The notes beneath the pieces are model-generated. The model searched no databases. It was not told the DNA's origin and was given only the letters and a program-made list of their open reading frames with translations. Positions 15,863-25,882 of a DNA stretch of 64,000 nt are shown one piece after another (positions within the stretch are counted from its first letter, which is position 1; every line of letters starts with the position of its first letter). This DNA is from Erythrobacter sp. UBA1916. GTDB taxonomy: Bacteria > Pseudomonadota > Alphaproteobacteria > Sphingomonadales > Sphingomonadaceae. The stretch is from assembly GCA_002337385.1 (NCBI GenBank), contig DDFY01000030.1:40459-104458 (forward strand). The letters are read 5' to 3'. The position numbers were made by a program, and so were the translations under genes.

Positions 15863-17323
15863 TCAGGCGACGGCGGTGTTCGGCTTGCCGTTGCTCACCT
15901 TGCTCACCAGCCAGATCGCTACCCATGCCGCAGCAAAGCCGGGAATGATCTCGTAAACGCCGGTCGCCTCGGCAGCGCCCGAGAAGATCCACGCGATCAC
16001 GACGAGGGTGCCCGTCACCAGCCCCGCCAGCGCGCCTGATCCGGTCATCCCGCGCCAGGTCAGCGACAGGATAATCAGCGGGCCGAAGGCAGCGCCGAAC
16101 CCGGCCCATGCGTTCGAGACCAGCCCCAGAACCTCGCTGTCGGGATCGGCGGCAATGGCAATCGCCGCCACCGAGACCAGCAGCACGCAGATGCGTCCGA
16201 CGTTGACCATCTCGCGCTCGCTCGCCTGCTTGCGCAGGAACAGCCGGTAGAAGTCCTCGGTCAGCGAGCTGGAGCTGACCAGCAGCTGCGAGCTGATCGT
16301 GCTCATGATCGCGGCCAGCAGCGCGGCCAGCAGGAAACCGGTCACGAAGGGATGGAACAGCGTGTTCGCCAGCAGGATGAAGATCGTCTCGGGGTCATCG
16401 AGCGTGATGCCGGGGTTGAGCGCGACATGCGCGCGGCCAACCAGCCCCACGCCCAGCGCGCCAATCAGCGCCACGAACATCCAGCTCATGCCGATATTGC
16501 GCGCGGTTTTGATCCCGCCCTCGCGCACTGCCATGAAGCGTACGATGATATGCGGCTGGCCGAAATAGCCCAGCCCCCAGGCAATGGCGGAGATGAAACC
16601 GATCGCCGAAAGCCCGCCAAACCAGCTGAGGAAATTCGGGTCAATGTCGCGCAGTGTTGTTGTCACCGTGCCCACGCCATCGTCGAACAGCACCACCAGC
16701 GGCATCACCACCAGCGCCACCACCATGATGCAGCCCTGCACGAAGTCGGTCAGGCTGACAGCGAGAAACCCGCCGACCATCGTATAGGCAAGCACCACAC
16801 CGGCCGTCAGCACGACACCGGCCATATAGGGGCTCATCCCGAGGAGCGGCTCATCGAGGAAACTCGCCGCGAACAGCTTGCCGCCGCCGACCAGCCCCGC
16901 GGCGCTGTAGACCGAGAAGAACACCACCACGATCACCGCCGAAACCACGCGCAGCGCGATCGCTCTGTCGGGGAAGCGATTGGCAAGAAACTCCGGAATT
17001 GTCAGCGAGTTACCGTAAGACACCGTCTGTTCGCGCAGGCGCGGCGCCACGATCATCCAGTTGGCAAGCGCACCGATAAACAGGCCGATCCCGATCCAGG
17101 CCTCGACCAGACCGGAAACATAAAGCGCACCGGGGAGTCCCAGCAACAGCCAGCCCGACATGTCCGATGCACCGGCTGACAGCGCCGCCACGGCGGGTGG
17201 CAGGTTCCGGCCGCCGAGCAGGTAGCCTTCGGAATCTTCGGTCGACTTGCGCCAGGCGTAAAGCCCGATGCCGAGCATGAGGATGAAATAGAGGGCGAGG
17301 GAAATCAGAGTTGGGGTCTGCAT
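15863..17323 (-). CDS. putP: Sodium/proline symporter
   Basis: 486 residues, about 13 membrane helices, sodium:solute symporter family. The diagnostic segment LSAGASDMSGWLLLGLPGA (from about residue 47) and GWGLGYFGQPHII match E. coli PutP closely along the whole length, as do SSSLTEDFYR and NAWAGFGAAFGPLI. It imports proline with sodium. The chosen start is MQTPTLIS; an ATG 9 bases upstream and a GTG further out are in frame. It is convergent with the GNAT-nitrilase gene and divergent from the antiporter gene. No putA is present in the window. Confidence 0.9.
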   Translation of the reverse strand: MQTPTLISLALYFILMLGIGLYAWRKSTEDSEGYLLGGRNLPPAVAALSAGASDMSGWLLLGLPGALYVSGLVEAWIGIGLFIGALANWMIVAPRLREQTVSYGNSLTIPEFLANRFPDRAIALRVVSAVIVVVFFSVYSAAGLVGGGKLFAASFLDEPLLGMSPYMAGVVLTAGVVLAYTMVGGFLAVSLTDFVQGCIMVVALVVMPLVVLFDDGVGTVTTTLRDIDPNFLSWFGGLSAIGFISAIAWGLGYFGQPHIIVRFMAVREGGIKTARNIGMSWMFVALIGALGVGLVGRAHVALNPGITLDDPETIFILLANTLFHPFVTGFLLAALLAAIMSTISSQLLVSSSSLTEDFYRLFLRKQASEREMVNVGRICVLLVSVAAIAIAADPDSEVLGLVSNAWAGFGAAFGPLIILSLTWRGMTGSGALAGLVTGTLVVIAWIFSGAAEATGVYEIIPGFAAAWVAIWLVSKVSNGKPNTAVA

Positions 17324-17455
17324 GGCCCCCATGCATAAGGATGCAGGCCGCTTTGTCACCCTTACCGTCGGAATTGATCAGGAAGCTGCGCGCGTTTGCG
17401 CATTGCAGCAATATTGTCGTTGTCCTGCCATGCACTTTTGTCGATAACTAAGCCC

Positions 17456-19228
17456 ATGCATGGTTCTGCCCACCTTTCGCCAATGATGTCCGATGCGCTG
17501 GTGATCCTGGGAGCGGCCGGGATCGTGATCCCGCTTTTCGCGCGTTTCCGGATCACCCCGATCATCGGGTTCATCCTCGTCGGCCTGCTGGTCGGCCCCT
17601 ATGGCCTGGGGCGCATGGTGGAAGCGCATCCCTGGCTCTACCATATCACCATCTCCGAGCCGGAGGGCCTCGAACCCTTCGCCGAATTCGGCATTATCCT
17701 GCTGCTGTTCACGATCGGGCTGGAGCTGAGCTTCAAACGCCTGTGGCAGCTGCGCAAGCTGGTGTTCGGGCTGGGCGCGCTGGAAATCCTTGTGATTGGC
17801 GCGCTGATCACGGCCATTCTCTATGCCACCGGCCAGTACTGGACGGGCGCACTGGCGCTCGGCCTCGCCCTCGCCTTTTCCTCGACTGCTCTCGTTTTGC
17901 CGATCTCAGGCACCTCCTCGCCGGTAGGCCGCGCCGCGCTTTCGATGCTGTTGTTCGAAGACATCATGATCGTGCCAGTGATCTTCCTGCTCGGCGCGCT
18001 GGCTCCTTATGCTGAGGCTGACGGGGTGGCCGGCCTGCTGGAGACAATCTGGCAAGGCCTGTTCGTGGTGCTTATCATGATGGTCGGCGGGCGCCTTGTC
18101 TTGCCGCGCCTGTTCGCCCAGGCCGCACGCACCAAGAGCCCGGAAATCTTCCTCGCCGCCTCGCTGCTGGTGGTGATCGGATCGAGCCTCGCCACAACCG
18201 CGGTCGGCCTGTCACCCATCGTCGGCGCGCTGATCGCCGGGCTGCTGATCGCCGAGACCGAGTATCACACCGAGGTTGAGGGGATCATGGAGCCGTTCAA
18301 AGGCCTCGCACTCGGCGTGTTCCTGCTCACGGTCGGCATGGGGATCGACCTTTCGATGGTGTGGCAGAACCTTGGCACCATCGCGCTGGCCGTAGTCGGC
18401 ATCCTTTTCCTCAAGGCGGTGGTTACGGGCGCACTGCTGCGCTTCATGGGCGCCCGGCGCAGCACCTCGGTCGAAACCGGCATCCTGATGGCGAGCCCCT
18501 CGGAGACCACGCTAATCGTGCTGACTGCCGCGACCAGTGCGGCGCTGGTGAGCCGCGAGGTAGGCCAGTTCTGGCAGACTGTGACCGCCATCGGCCTCAC
18601 CATCACGCCGCTGCTGGCCTTGCTCGGCAAGAACCTGGCTGGGCGGATGGACCCGGCCCCCACTCTTGAGGAAGTCGACGAAAACCCGCGCGCACCGCAT
18701 GTCGTGATCGTCGGTCTCGGACGCGTTGGACGGCTGGTGGCCCAGATGCTGGCGCGGCACGACAAGGCCTATATCGCCATCGATTCCAATCCCGACCTCG
18801 TTCAGGATGCGCGGCGTGATGGCTATGTCGCGGTCTACGGCAATGCAATGCGCGCCGACGTGCTCGACAAGCTCGGCATCGACAGCGCGCCTGCCGTGAT
18901 CCTGACCATGGACGAACACGTGCTGGCCCAGCAACTGGTGCGCAAACTGCGCCAGCAGTATCCCGACTTGCCGATTATCGCGCGTGCGCGTGACAGCGTC
19001 CACGCCGCCGAGCTTTATCGCAGCGGCGCGACCACCGCGGTGCCCGAAACACTGGAAAGCTCCTTGCAGCTATCCGAAGCGGCGCTGACAGGTCTTGGCG
19101 TGGCGGTGGGCCCGGTAATCGCCTCGATCCACGAAAAGCGCGACGAATTCCGCGAAAAGATTCAGCAGGGTGCGCACCTCGCGGAAAAGCCGAAGCTGCG
19201 CACCAGCACCGCCGAAGTCGCGTCCTGA
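17456..19228 (+). CDS. Kef-type cation:proton antiporter with TrkA-N domain (CPA2)
   Basis: 590 residues. About 12 membrane helices (residues 8-390) hold the CPA2 signatures FGIILLLFTIGLELSF, SSTALVLPI and GLSPIVGALIAGLLIAET. A cytoplasmic Rossmann RCK/TrkA-N domain follows (VVIVGLGRVGRLVAQML, then AIDSNPD), which gates transport by nucleotide or glutathione-adduct binding in KefB/KefC. It probably moves potassium or sodium against protons. The ATG at 17456 is preferred because the first membrane helix starts soon after; ATG 17483 is possible. Neither has a clear ribosome site. Confidence 0.88.
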   Translation: MHGSAHLSPMMSDALVILGAAGIVIPLFARFRITPIIGFILVGLLVGPYGLGRMVEAHPWLYHITISEPEGLEPFAEFGIILLLFTIGLELSFKRLWQLRKLVFGLGALEILVIGALITAILYATGQYWTGALALGLALAFSSTALVLPISGTSSPVGRAALSMLLFEDIMIVPVIFLLGALAPYAEADGVAGLLETIWQGLFVVLIMMVGGRLVLPRLFAQAARTKSPEIFLAASLLVVIGSSLATTAVGLSPIVGALIAGLLIAETEYHTEVEGIMEPFKGLALGVFLLTVGMGIDLSMVWQNLGTIALAVVGILFLKAVVTGALLRFMGARRSTSVETGILMASPSETTLIVLTAATSAALVSREVGQFWQTVTAIGLTITPLLALLGKNLAGRMDPAPTLEEVDENPRAPHVVIVGLGRVGRLVAQMLARHDKAYIAIDSNPDLVQDARRDGYVAVYGNAMRADVLDKLGIDSAPAVILTMDEHVLAQQLVRKLRQQYPDLPIIARARDSVHAAELYRSGATTAVPETLESSLQLSEAALTGLGVAVGPVIASIHEKRDEFREKIQQGAHLAEKPKLRTSTAEVAS

Positions 19229-19250
19229 CGCGGCTTCGGCAAGCGCCGCT

Positions 19251-21914
19251 TTAGCCTGCGATCAGAGCTCTCACCGCGGCAATCGCGTCGTCCGCCTTGT
19301 CGCCGTCGGGTCCGCCGCCCTGCGCCATGTCGGGCCGCCCGCCGCCGCCCTTGCCGCCAAGCGCCGCGACGCCCGCACGCACAAGATCGACCGCAGAGAA
19401 ACGATCGGTAAGATCCTCGGTCACGGCAGCAGCGAAGGCGGCCTTGCCCTCGTTCACGGCGCAGATCGCGGCAATGCCCGATCCCATCCGGCCCTTGGCC
19501 TCGTCAAGCAGACCGCGCAGTTCCTTGGGGTTCATGCCGTTGAGCACCTGCCCAGAGAAGGCGACGCCGCCGATGTTCTCGTCCGCCGCCGGAGCCGCAC
19601 CGGCCCCGCCGCCGCCGCCCAGCGCCAGCTGCTTCTTGGCATCGGCAAGCTCGCGCTCAAGGCGCTTGCGTTCATCGACCAGCGCCGCGACCCGTTCCTC
19701 AACCTCGTCGGGCGAAGTGCGCAGCGTGGCAGCGACCGACTTCAGCGCCTCCTCACGGCCCACGACCCACTGGCGCGCAGCCTCGCCGGTCAGTGCCTCG
19801 ATCCGGCGTACACCCGAGGACACCGCGCTTTCCGACACGATGCGGAACAGCGCGATATCGCCCGTGGCGCGCACGTGGGTGCCGCCACACAGCTCGACCG
19901 AATAGGTCTTGCCCGAACCGCCGAAGTTGTCCTGCCCCATCGAGAGCACGCGCACTTCCTCTCCGTACTTCTCGCCGAACAACGCCATCGCCCCGGCCTC
20001 GATGGCATCGTCGGGGCTCATCAGCCGGGTGGTAACCTCATTGTTTGCACGAATCTGGGCGTTCACCTCGGCCTCGATGGCGGCGAGATCTTCGCCCGTG
20101 AGCGGCTTGGGATGCGAGAAGTCGAACCGCAGCCGGTCGGCGGCCACCAGCGAGCCCTTCTGGGTAACATGGTCGCCCAGCTGGTTGCGCAGCGCCGCAT
20201 GCACGAGGTGCGTGGCCGAGTGATTTGCGCGGATCGCGTCGCGCCGCGCGGCATCGATCGCGAGATGAACCGTGTCACCCACGCTGATCTGCCCGCTCTC
20301 GATGGTGCCATGCATCGCGTGCAGTCGGCCCAGCGGCTTGGAGGTATCGGAAACAGTGATCTTGAGGCGGTTGTCACCCGTGACGAGCCCGGCATCCCCT
20401 GCCTGGCCGCCGCTCTCGCCGTAAAACGGCGTCTGGTTGGTGAGCAGGATGACCTCCTGCCCGGCATCGGCGCGGCTGACTTCCTTGCCATCGACCACCA
20501 GCGCGACCACCCGGCCCTCGCCCTTTTCTGCGGTATAGCCGGTGAACTCGGTCGTGCCTTCACGCTCGGCCACGTCGAACCAGACCTCGCTATCGGCCGC
20601 CGCGCCCGAGCCCTTCCACGCCGCGCGCGCTGCAGCCTTCTGCTGCGCCATGGCTGCGTCGAAGCCCTCCCGGTCGACACCGATGCCGCGCGAACGCAGA
20701 GCATCTTCGGTCAGATCGTAGGGGAAGCCATATGTATCGTAGAGCTTGAAGGCCGCCTCGCCGGGCAGGTCCGAGCCATCGTCCAGGGTCGCCACTTCGT
20801 CGTCGAGCAACCGCAGGCCCTTTTCCAGCGTCTGCCGGAAACGCGTTTCCTCGCGCTCAAGTACCTCGGTAATCAGCGCCTGTGCGCGCGGCAGTTCGGG
20901 ATAGGCCTGGCCCATCTCGGTGACGAGCGCGGGCACGAGCCGGTGCATCAGCGGTTGGTCGGCGCCAAGCAGGTGAGCATGGCGCATGGCGCGGCGCATG
21001 ATGCGGCGAAGCACATAGCCGCGCCCCTCGTTCGACGGCAGCACGCCATCGGCAATCAGGAAGCTGGTCGAGCGTAGGTGATCGGCGATGACGCGGTGGC
21101 TTGCGAGCTGCTCACCCTCGGCCTTGGCCTTCACCAGATCTTCGCTCGCCTCGATCAGGGTGCGGAAAGTGTCGGTCTCGAACACGTTGTGCACGCCCTG
21201 AAGGACGGTCGAAATGCGTTCGAGCCCCATGCCGGTGTCGATCGACGGTCGCGGCAGGTCGCCGATGATCGCATCGGCTTCCTGGAGGTGCTGCATGAAC
21301 ACCAGATTCCAGATTTCCACGAACCGGTCGCCATCCTCGTCGGGCGATCCGGGCGGGCCACCGGCAATCGAGGGGCCGTGATCCCAGAAGATTTCCGAAG
21401 AGGGGCCGCAAGGACCGTCCGAGCCCATGGCCCAAAAGTTGTCCTTGGTGGCGATGCGGATGATGCGATCGTCGGGCAGACCGGCGATCTTGCGCCAGAG
21501 TTCGGCGGCCTGATCATCGGTGTGATAGACCGTGACCAGCAACCGTTCGGGATCGAGCCCAAACTCGCGCGTGACCATGCCCCAGGCCAGCTCGATCGCG
21601 CGCTCCTTGAAGTAGTCGCCGAAGCTGAAGTTGCCGAGCATCTCGAACAGCGTGAGGTGGCGCGCGGTATAGCCGACATTGTCGAGATCGTTGTGCTTGC
21701 CGCCAGCACGCACGCACTTCTGGCTGGTCGTGGCGCGCGGCGCGGGCGGTGTTTCCAGCCCGGTGAAGACGTTCTTGAACGGCACCATCCCCGCGTTGAC
21801 GAACATCAACGAGGGATCGTTGTAAGGAACCAGCGGTGCCGAGGGCACAACCGTGTGATCGTTGGCCGCGAAATAGTCGAGAAACGCGCGGCGAATGTCG
21901 TTGGTCGAATGCAT
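19251..21914 (-). CDS. alaS: Alanine--tRNA ligase
   Basis: 887 residues, full length for AlaRS. Class II aminoacylation core at the N-terminus (FVNAGMVPFKNVF, RHLTLFEMLGNFSFGDYFK), then the editing domain with zinc-binding HSATHLVHA and CGGTHVRATGDI, and the C-Ala domain with a Gly/Ala-rich linker (GGGGGAGAAPAADEN). It charges tRNA-Ala and hydrolyses mischarged Ser/Gly. It is downstream of recA and a methyltransferase on the same strand; an alaS after recA is a common order in bacteria, here separated by the methyltransferase gene and a hairpin. Confidence 0.97.
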   Translation of the reverse strand: MHSTNDIRRAFLDYFAANDHTVVPSAPLVPYNDPSLMFVNAGMVPFKNVFTGLETPPAPRATTSQKCVRAGGKHNDLDNVGYTARHLTLFEMLGNFSFGDYFKERAIELAWGMVTREFGLDPERLLVTVYHTDDQAAELWRKIAGLPDDRIIRIATKDNFWAMGSDGPCGPSSEIFWDHGPSIAGGPPGSPDEDGDRFVEIWNLVFMQHLQEADAIIGDLPRPSIDTGMGLERISTVLQGVHNVFETDTFRTLIEASEDLVKAKAEGEQLASHRVIADHLRSTSFLIADGVLPSNEGRGYVLRRIMRRAMRHAHLLGADQPLMHRLVPALVTEMGQAYPELPRAQALITEVLEREETRFRQTLEKGLRLLDDEVATLDDGSDLPGEAAFKLYDTYGFPYDLTEDALRSRGIGVDREGFDAAMAQQKAAARAAWKGSGAAADSEVWFDVAEREGTTEFTGYTAEKGEGRVVALVVDGKEVSRADAGQEVILLTNQTPFYGESGGQAGDAGLVTGDNRLKITVSDTSKPLGRLHAMHGTIESGQISVGDTVHLAIDAARRDAIRANHSATHLVHAALRNQLGDHVTQKGSLVAADRLRFDFSHPKPLTGEDLAAIEAEVNAQIRANNEVTTRLMSPDDAIEAGAMALFGEKYGEEVRVLSMGQDNFGGSGKTYSVELCGGTHVRATGDIALFRIVSESAVSSGVRRIEALTGEAARQWVVGREEALKSVAATLRTSPDEVEERVAALVDERKRLERELADAKKQLALGGGGGAGAAPAADENIGGVAFSGQVLNGMNPKELRGLLDEAKGRMGSGIAAICAVNEGKAAFAAAVTEDLTDRFSAVDLVRAGVAALGGKGGGGRPDMAQGGGPDGDKADDAIAAVRALIAG

Positions 21915-22009
21915 CGCGCCGAATTAGGGCCTGTTCACCTGCACGACAAGCAACATATTGCGCGCGCGATAAACAGGCTCGCTTCCTGCTTCCAGTATCG
22001 CGGTGTTCC

Positions 22010-22831
22010 CTACTTGCGTTGCGCCATCACCAACCACGCAGCGGCAGGGAGCGACACGATGCCTTCGCGGCAGTTGCGCTGCGACAGCGCGTCAAGTTTC
22101 GTCACAAAGGTCTGCCGTTCGCTTTCGTCGAGTTGGCCGAGGGCCCTTGCGGCAGGGCCGATAGTGCAGAAATAGTCGCGTGCATCTGCCACCGGGTCTT
22201 CACCGGCGCCCACGATCATTGGGAAATCGATCGGGGTGAGCGCAATATCAGTCCACCCGCCGGCGGACAGGATCTGCTCGACATAGGCCGGGTCAGCAAA
22301 GGCGAAGGGGCCGGGAGCGCGAGGGTCAAGCGATTGCGACGGCTGCGGTAAAAGGCGCGCCACCTCGGTCATGAACGGATTGAGCGAGGGCGCGCGAAAG
22401 CACGAAAACAGCAGCTTCGCGCCGGGAGCGGCTAGTGCAGCAAGGTTCGCGAAGGCCGCCACCGGATCGTCGAAGAACATGACGCCATGCCGCGAAATCA
22501 GCTGATCGGGCGCGAAAGCATCGTCCGGCTTCCAGGTCGAAGCGTCGTCACATGTAAAAGTGACGTTATTGAGCCGCTCACCGCGAACCCGCGCTGCATC
22601 GACAAGCTGGGGCGAAATATCGACTCCGCGCACCTGTGTCGCCGGATGGTTGCGCGCGATGGCCAATGACAGTTCGCCAGCGCCGCAGCCAACATCAAGA
22701 ACCTGGCGCAATTCCCGCCCACGCAGCTGGGTGAGGAGGCGTTCAGTGAGAATGCCAAAGCTGCGGTCGGTACGGCGCCAGTTGTCAGCCCAACTTGCGC
22801 CTTGGCTACCTTGCCAGTCAGTCTTGTCCAA
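22010..22831 (-). CDS. Class I SAM-dependent methyltransferase
   Basis: 273 residues. SAM-binding motif VLDVGCGAGELSLAIA (about residues 40-55), GVDISPQLVDAAR as motif II, and FDDPVAAFANLAALAAPGAKLLFSCFRAP as the later strand/helix pair. The fold is that of small-molecule methyltransferases of the UbiE/methyltransf-11 type. Nothing nearby fixes the substrate. It lies between recA and alaS on the same strand, separated from recA by a 200-base spacer with a strong hairpin, so it is probably its own unit or joined to alaS (95-base gap). Confidence 0.8.
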   Translation of the reverse strand: MDKTDWQGSQGASWADNWRRTDRSFGILTERLLTQLRGRELRQVLDVGCGAGELSLAIARNHPATQVRGVDISPQLVDAARVRGERLNNVTFTCDDASTWKPDDAFAPDQLISRHGVMFFDDPVAAFANLAALAAPGAKLLFSCFRAPSLNPFMTEVARLLPQPSQSLDPRAPGPFAFADPAYVEQILSAGGWTDIALTPIDFPMIVGAGEDPVADARDYFCTIGPAARALGQLDESERQTFVTKLDALSQRNCREGIVSLPAAAWLVMAQRK

Positions 22832-22946
22832 TAGTCCCTGCCCCTGCTTGACGTCCGGGTTAGCCAGCCCTGTTCTTGATGCCAGGTCAGATCATGCACC
22901 GAAACAGGTGAATTACTCAAGTGCGGGAGAGTTCGAATACGAGGAA

Positions 22947-22984
22947 GCCGGCGCTGAACACTGGAAAAGTGCCTTAGCGCCGGC
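22947..22984 (-). terminator. Hairpin downstream of recA
   Basis: Perfect 9-bp arms GCCGGCGCT / AGCGCCGGC enclose a smaller stem CACT-GGAAA-AGTG. It lies 54 bases past the recA stop, on the recA strand followed by a T-rich TTCCTCGTATTCG. It probably ends the recA transcript. Confidence 0.6.
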
Positions 22985-23038
22985 TCCGGTTCGCAAGGGG
23001 GGCTGCCATGATCGCTGCGGCCCAACCCTTCTTGAGGA

Positions 23039-24106
23039 TCAGTCGTCGGAGTCCGCGTCCGGCCCCGTCATCATCTCCTCGGCGACCGCATCGGTCTGGC
23101 TACGAATCGCAGCTTCGATCCGGTCGCAAATCTCGGGATTCTCTTTCAGGTAATTCTTGGCGTTCTCGCGGCCCTGACCGATGCGGATCGAATCGTAGCT
23201 GAACCAGGAGCCCGCCTTCTCGACCACACCAGCCTTTACTCCGAGATCGAGAATTTCGCCGATCTTGGAAATACCCTCGCCATACATGATGTCGAATTCG
23301 ACCTGCTTGAACGGCGGGGCCACCTTGTTCTTCACCACCTTCACGCGCGTCGAGTTGCCGACGATATCGTCGCGATCCTTGATCTGACCGGTGCGGCGAA
23401 TGTCGAGGCGAACCGAGGCATAGAACTTGAGCGCATTACCGCCCGTGGTCGTCTCCGGGTTGCCGTACATCACGCCGATCTTCATGCGCAGCTGGTTGAT
23501 GAAGATCACCATGCACTTCGAGCGGTTGATCGAACCGGTCAGCTTGCGCAGGCTCTGGCTCATCAGGCGGGCCTGCAGGCCGACGTGGCTGTCACCCATC
23601 TCGCCTTCGATCTCGGCGCGCGGCACCAGCGCGGCCACCGAATCGACCACCAGAACGTCAATCGCGTTCGAGCGCACCAGTGTATCAACGATCTCCAGTG
23701 CCTGCTCGCCAGTGTCAGGCTGCGATACGATCAGCTCGTCGATATTGACGCCCAGCTTCTTCGCGTAAACCGGGTCAAGCGCGTGCTCGGCATCGACAAA
23801 TGCGACCGTGCCGCCCTCTTTCTGCGCCTCGGCCAGCACGTGCAGCGCGAGCGTCGTCTTGCCGGAGCTTTCCGGGCCATAGACTTCGATCACGCGCCCC
23901 TTGGGCAAGCCGCCCACGCCCAACGCAATATCGAGGCCGAGCGAACCGGTGGAGATCGACTCCACCTGCATGGCTTCCTTCTGCCCCAGCTTCATGGCGG
24001 AGCCTTTACCAAAGGCGCGATCTATCTGTGCGAGAGCGGCGTCCAACGCCTTCTGACGGTCCACGGTTTTGCGATCCTCTTCAACCAGCTTCAATTGGGT
24101 AGCCAT
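23039..24106 (-). CDS. recA: Recombinase RecA
   Basis: 355 residues. Walker A GPESSGKTTLALH, Walker B in VLVVDSVAALVP, loop L2 with FINQLRMKIGVMYGNPETTTGGNALKFY, and an acidic C-terminus ending in GPDADSDD. It coats single-stranded DNA, drives strand exchange and stimulates LexA self-cleavage. The promoter region carries an alphaproteobacterial SOS box, and a hairpin follows the gene. Confidence 0.98.
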   Translation of the reverse strand: MATQLKLVEEDRKTVDRQKALDAALAQIDRAFGKGSAMKLGQKEAMQVESISTGSLGLDIALGVGGLPKGRVIEVYGPESSGKTTLALHVLAEAQKEGGTVAFVDAEHALDPVYAKKLGVNIDELIVSQPDTGEQALEIVDTLVRSNAIDVLVVDSVAALVPRAEIEGEMGDSHVGLQARLMSQSLRKLTGSINRSKCMVIFINQLRMKIGVMYGNPETTTGGNALKFYASVRLDIRRTGQIKDRDDIVGNSTRVKVVKNKVAPPFKQVEFDIMYGEGISKIGEILDLGVKAGVVEKAGSWFSYDSIRIGQGRENAKNYLKENPEICDRIEAAIRSQTDAVAEEMMTGPDADSDD

Positions 24107-24182
24107 GACACGGTCTCCGCTCTGTCGCTAGGGCTTCATCGCCCTTCGTCCACGAGACCTATGTACCCACTTTGTTCCATGA

Positions 24183-24197
24183 GAACAAGAGTGGAAC
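24183..24197 (-). promoter_or_regulatory. LexA (SOS) box upstream of recA
   Basis: GAAC-AAGAGTG-GAAC, i.e. GTTC-N7-GTTC on the recA strand, the direct-repeat SOS box known for alphaproteobacterial LexA. It lies 77 bases from the recA start. A further GTTC at 24174-24177 makes an inverted repeat with the first GAAC (5-base spacer). Confidence 0.8.
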
Positions 24198-24242
24198 GAA
24201 AATTTCCTGCATTTCTCCGGTGAGACACCGGAAAACGTAGGG

Positions 24243-25871
24243 TCAGCGCAGGGTGGAATGCATGTGCCAGTCGAAGTCAGCGATCGTATTGGCCGCTATG
24301 TCCAACTCAACATAACGGATACCATTCTTGCTCAGCAGGCGTTGGCGCGCAAAGCGGTAGTCCCACCCGGCCTCCGGCCCGAGCATGATTCGCATCTTCA
24401 CGCTGTGCGGGTTGGCGTTCCCGATCCGCGCGCGCATCGGTATCCAGCGCGAGCCATAGGAGTCGGGATCCTTCTCCCCTACCCGCGCACATTGCGTAAT
24501 GACCTGCGGGCTCTGGCCGATGTCCAGCTCGACCTCCTGCCCCACGGCATAGTCTCGCAGGTCCAGCTCGCCCACCAGCAGATCGCCCGCAGGCGAGGGC
24601 TCGAACAATGCCATGTTGCCGAGCGGCAGCGCCGCGCCGAGGCCGTGCTCCTCGTCATTCTTCGTCACCAGCATCAGCGTGGCGGCGTCAAAAACGGCAG
24701 TGTCATCGTCGCTGGGAAGCGCGCTCCATGGATCGCACTGGCTGGCGCGATAAACGATCCGTCCTTCCACCTCGGGCTGGTCGAGAAAGGCAACTTGCTT
24801 GAGGCCCTTGGCGGAAACCGTGACCGGCTCGGGCACCCGGTAAAGCTTGAGGTCGCCAAGGTCTTCCTCGGTCGCCATCATTGCGCCAGTGACTGTAATT
24901 TCCGCGCTATCCATCGTCGCCATCGGCGCAGGCACCATCTGCTGTTCTCGGCGCATCACGAGCCGTGCTTGCGAAGACGGCGGGGCATGCCGAATGATCC
25001 GTGATCCTGCAGCCGTGCTCCCAATCGGATAACAGGTGAGTTGCAGCGGGCGTGCCCGCGGCGGCTCCGCCAATCCCTCGAAATCGCTCTCGACATTGAT
25101 CGTGCCCGCCACGGCCATCAGATCGGCATTCTCGAAGCTCTGGCCGTTATCGTTGAGCACAGTCAGCCAGCTTACCAGCCGCAGCCGCGCGTCTTCACGG
25201 GTACCCGGCTCGGCCAACGTGGCGACATAGTTTGCCTCCCAATCGAATCCCCAGGCGAGATAGGACAGGGTGACGGTATAGGTTCCGCCGCTGGCATCGC
25301 GGGTGTCGATGGAGAAGACCGGCTCGGACGAGAGCCCGGCTGGCACGCGCTCGAAGGCGAGGCTTTCGGGCAGGCCCGAGCAGCGCACTGGCTCGAACCC
25401 TTCGCTGGTCTGGAGCACCAGCCCGCCGTCGGCGCGGGTACGAACCACGGCGCTTTCGCTCGTCTGTTCGCCGGTGCCGGGATTGGTGCGTGTGATCCGA
25501 ACACGGTTGCCCAGCGTCCCGTCGACCAGCGCGGCGGGGCTAAGGAGGTCGGCATTGCGGTTCTTCTCGATGGTGCCGCCGGGAAGCCCCGTGACGATGG
25601 CCGAGACTGCCACCATCCCCTCGGCCACACCGGTAAAGCGGATACGCGATTCGCCCGGCGGAAGCGTGACCGTACGGACCTCGGAGATCATCGCAAAGCC
25701 TTGCGGGTTATCGCGGTCGAGACGGTCGCCGCGCTCACGGTAGGGATCGCGGTAGATGGTGACGGCCTGCTCGACCGGCGCAGAGGCGTCAACCACGGCG
25801 CGCTCCTGCGCGGTGGCAGGTAACGCCGAGGCTGCGGCCAGCAGCGCAGCAAGGATTGAAAGGCGGCGCAT
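24243..25871 (-). CDS. DUF4139 family secreted protein (upstream-type paralogue)
   Basis: 542 residues. A signal peptide is clear (MRRLSILAALLAAASALPATAQ, cleavage after about residue 22; the stretch is cited here only by its ends and features: Arg-Arg, hydrophobic core, AQ). The body is beta-rich and carries the DUF4139 pattern, with YLAWGFDWEANYVATL matching YLTPGLGWSSDYVALF of the neighbouring paralogue, and a C-terminal half ending in DFDWHMHSTLR. The function of the family is not established; members are periplasmic or secreted. Seven cysteines or fewer are scattered and no enzyme motif is seen. It is the second gene of a tandem pair, 11 bases after its paralogue. Confidence 0.75.
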   Translation of the reverse strand: MRRLSILAALLAAASALPATAQERAVVDASAPVEQAVTIYRDPYRERGDRLDRDNPQGFAMISEVRTVTLPPGESRIRFTGVAEGMVAVSAIVTGLPGGTIEKNRNADLLSPAALVDGTLGNRVRITRTNPGTGEQTSESAVVRTRADGGLVLQTSEGFEPVRCSGLPESLAFERVPAGLSSEPVFSIDTRDASGGTYTVTLSYLAWGFDWEANYVATLAEPGTREDARLRLVSWLTVLNDNGQSFENADLMAVAGTINVESDFEGLAEPPRARPLQLTCYPIGSTAAGSRIIRHAPPSSQARLVMRREQQMVPAPMATMDSAEITVTGAMMATEEDLGDLKLYRVPEPVTVSAKGLKQVAFLDQPEVEGRIVYRASQCDPWSALPSDDDTAVFDAATLMLVTKNDEEHGLGAALPLGNMALFEPSPAGDLLVGELDLRDYAVGQEVELDIGQSPQVITQCARVGEKDPDSYGSRWIPMRARIGNANPHSVKMRIMLGPEAGWDYRFARQRLLSKNGIRYVELDIAANTIADFDWHMHSTLR

Positions 25872-25882
25872 CGCCCGCGCCC

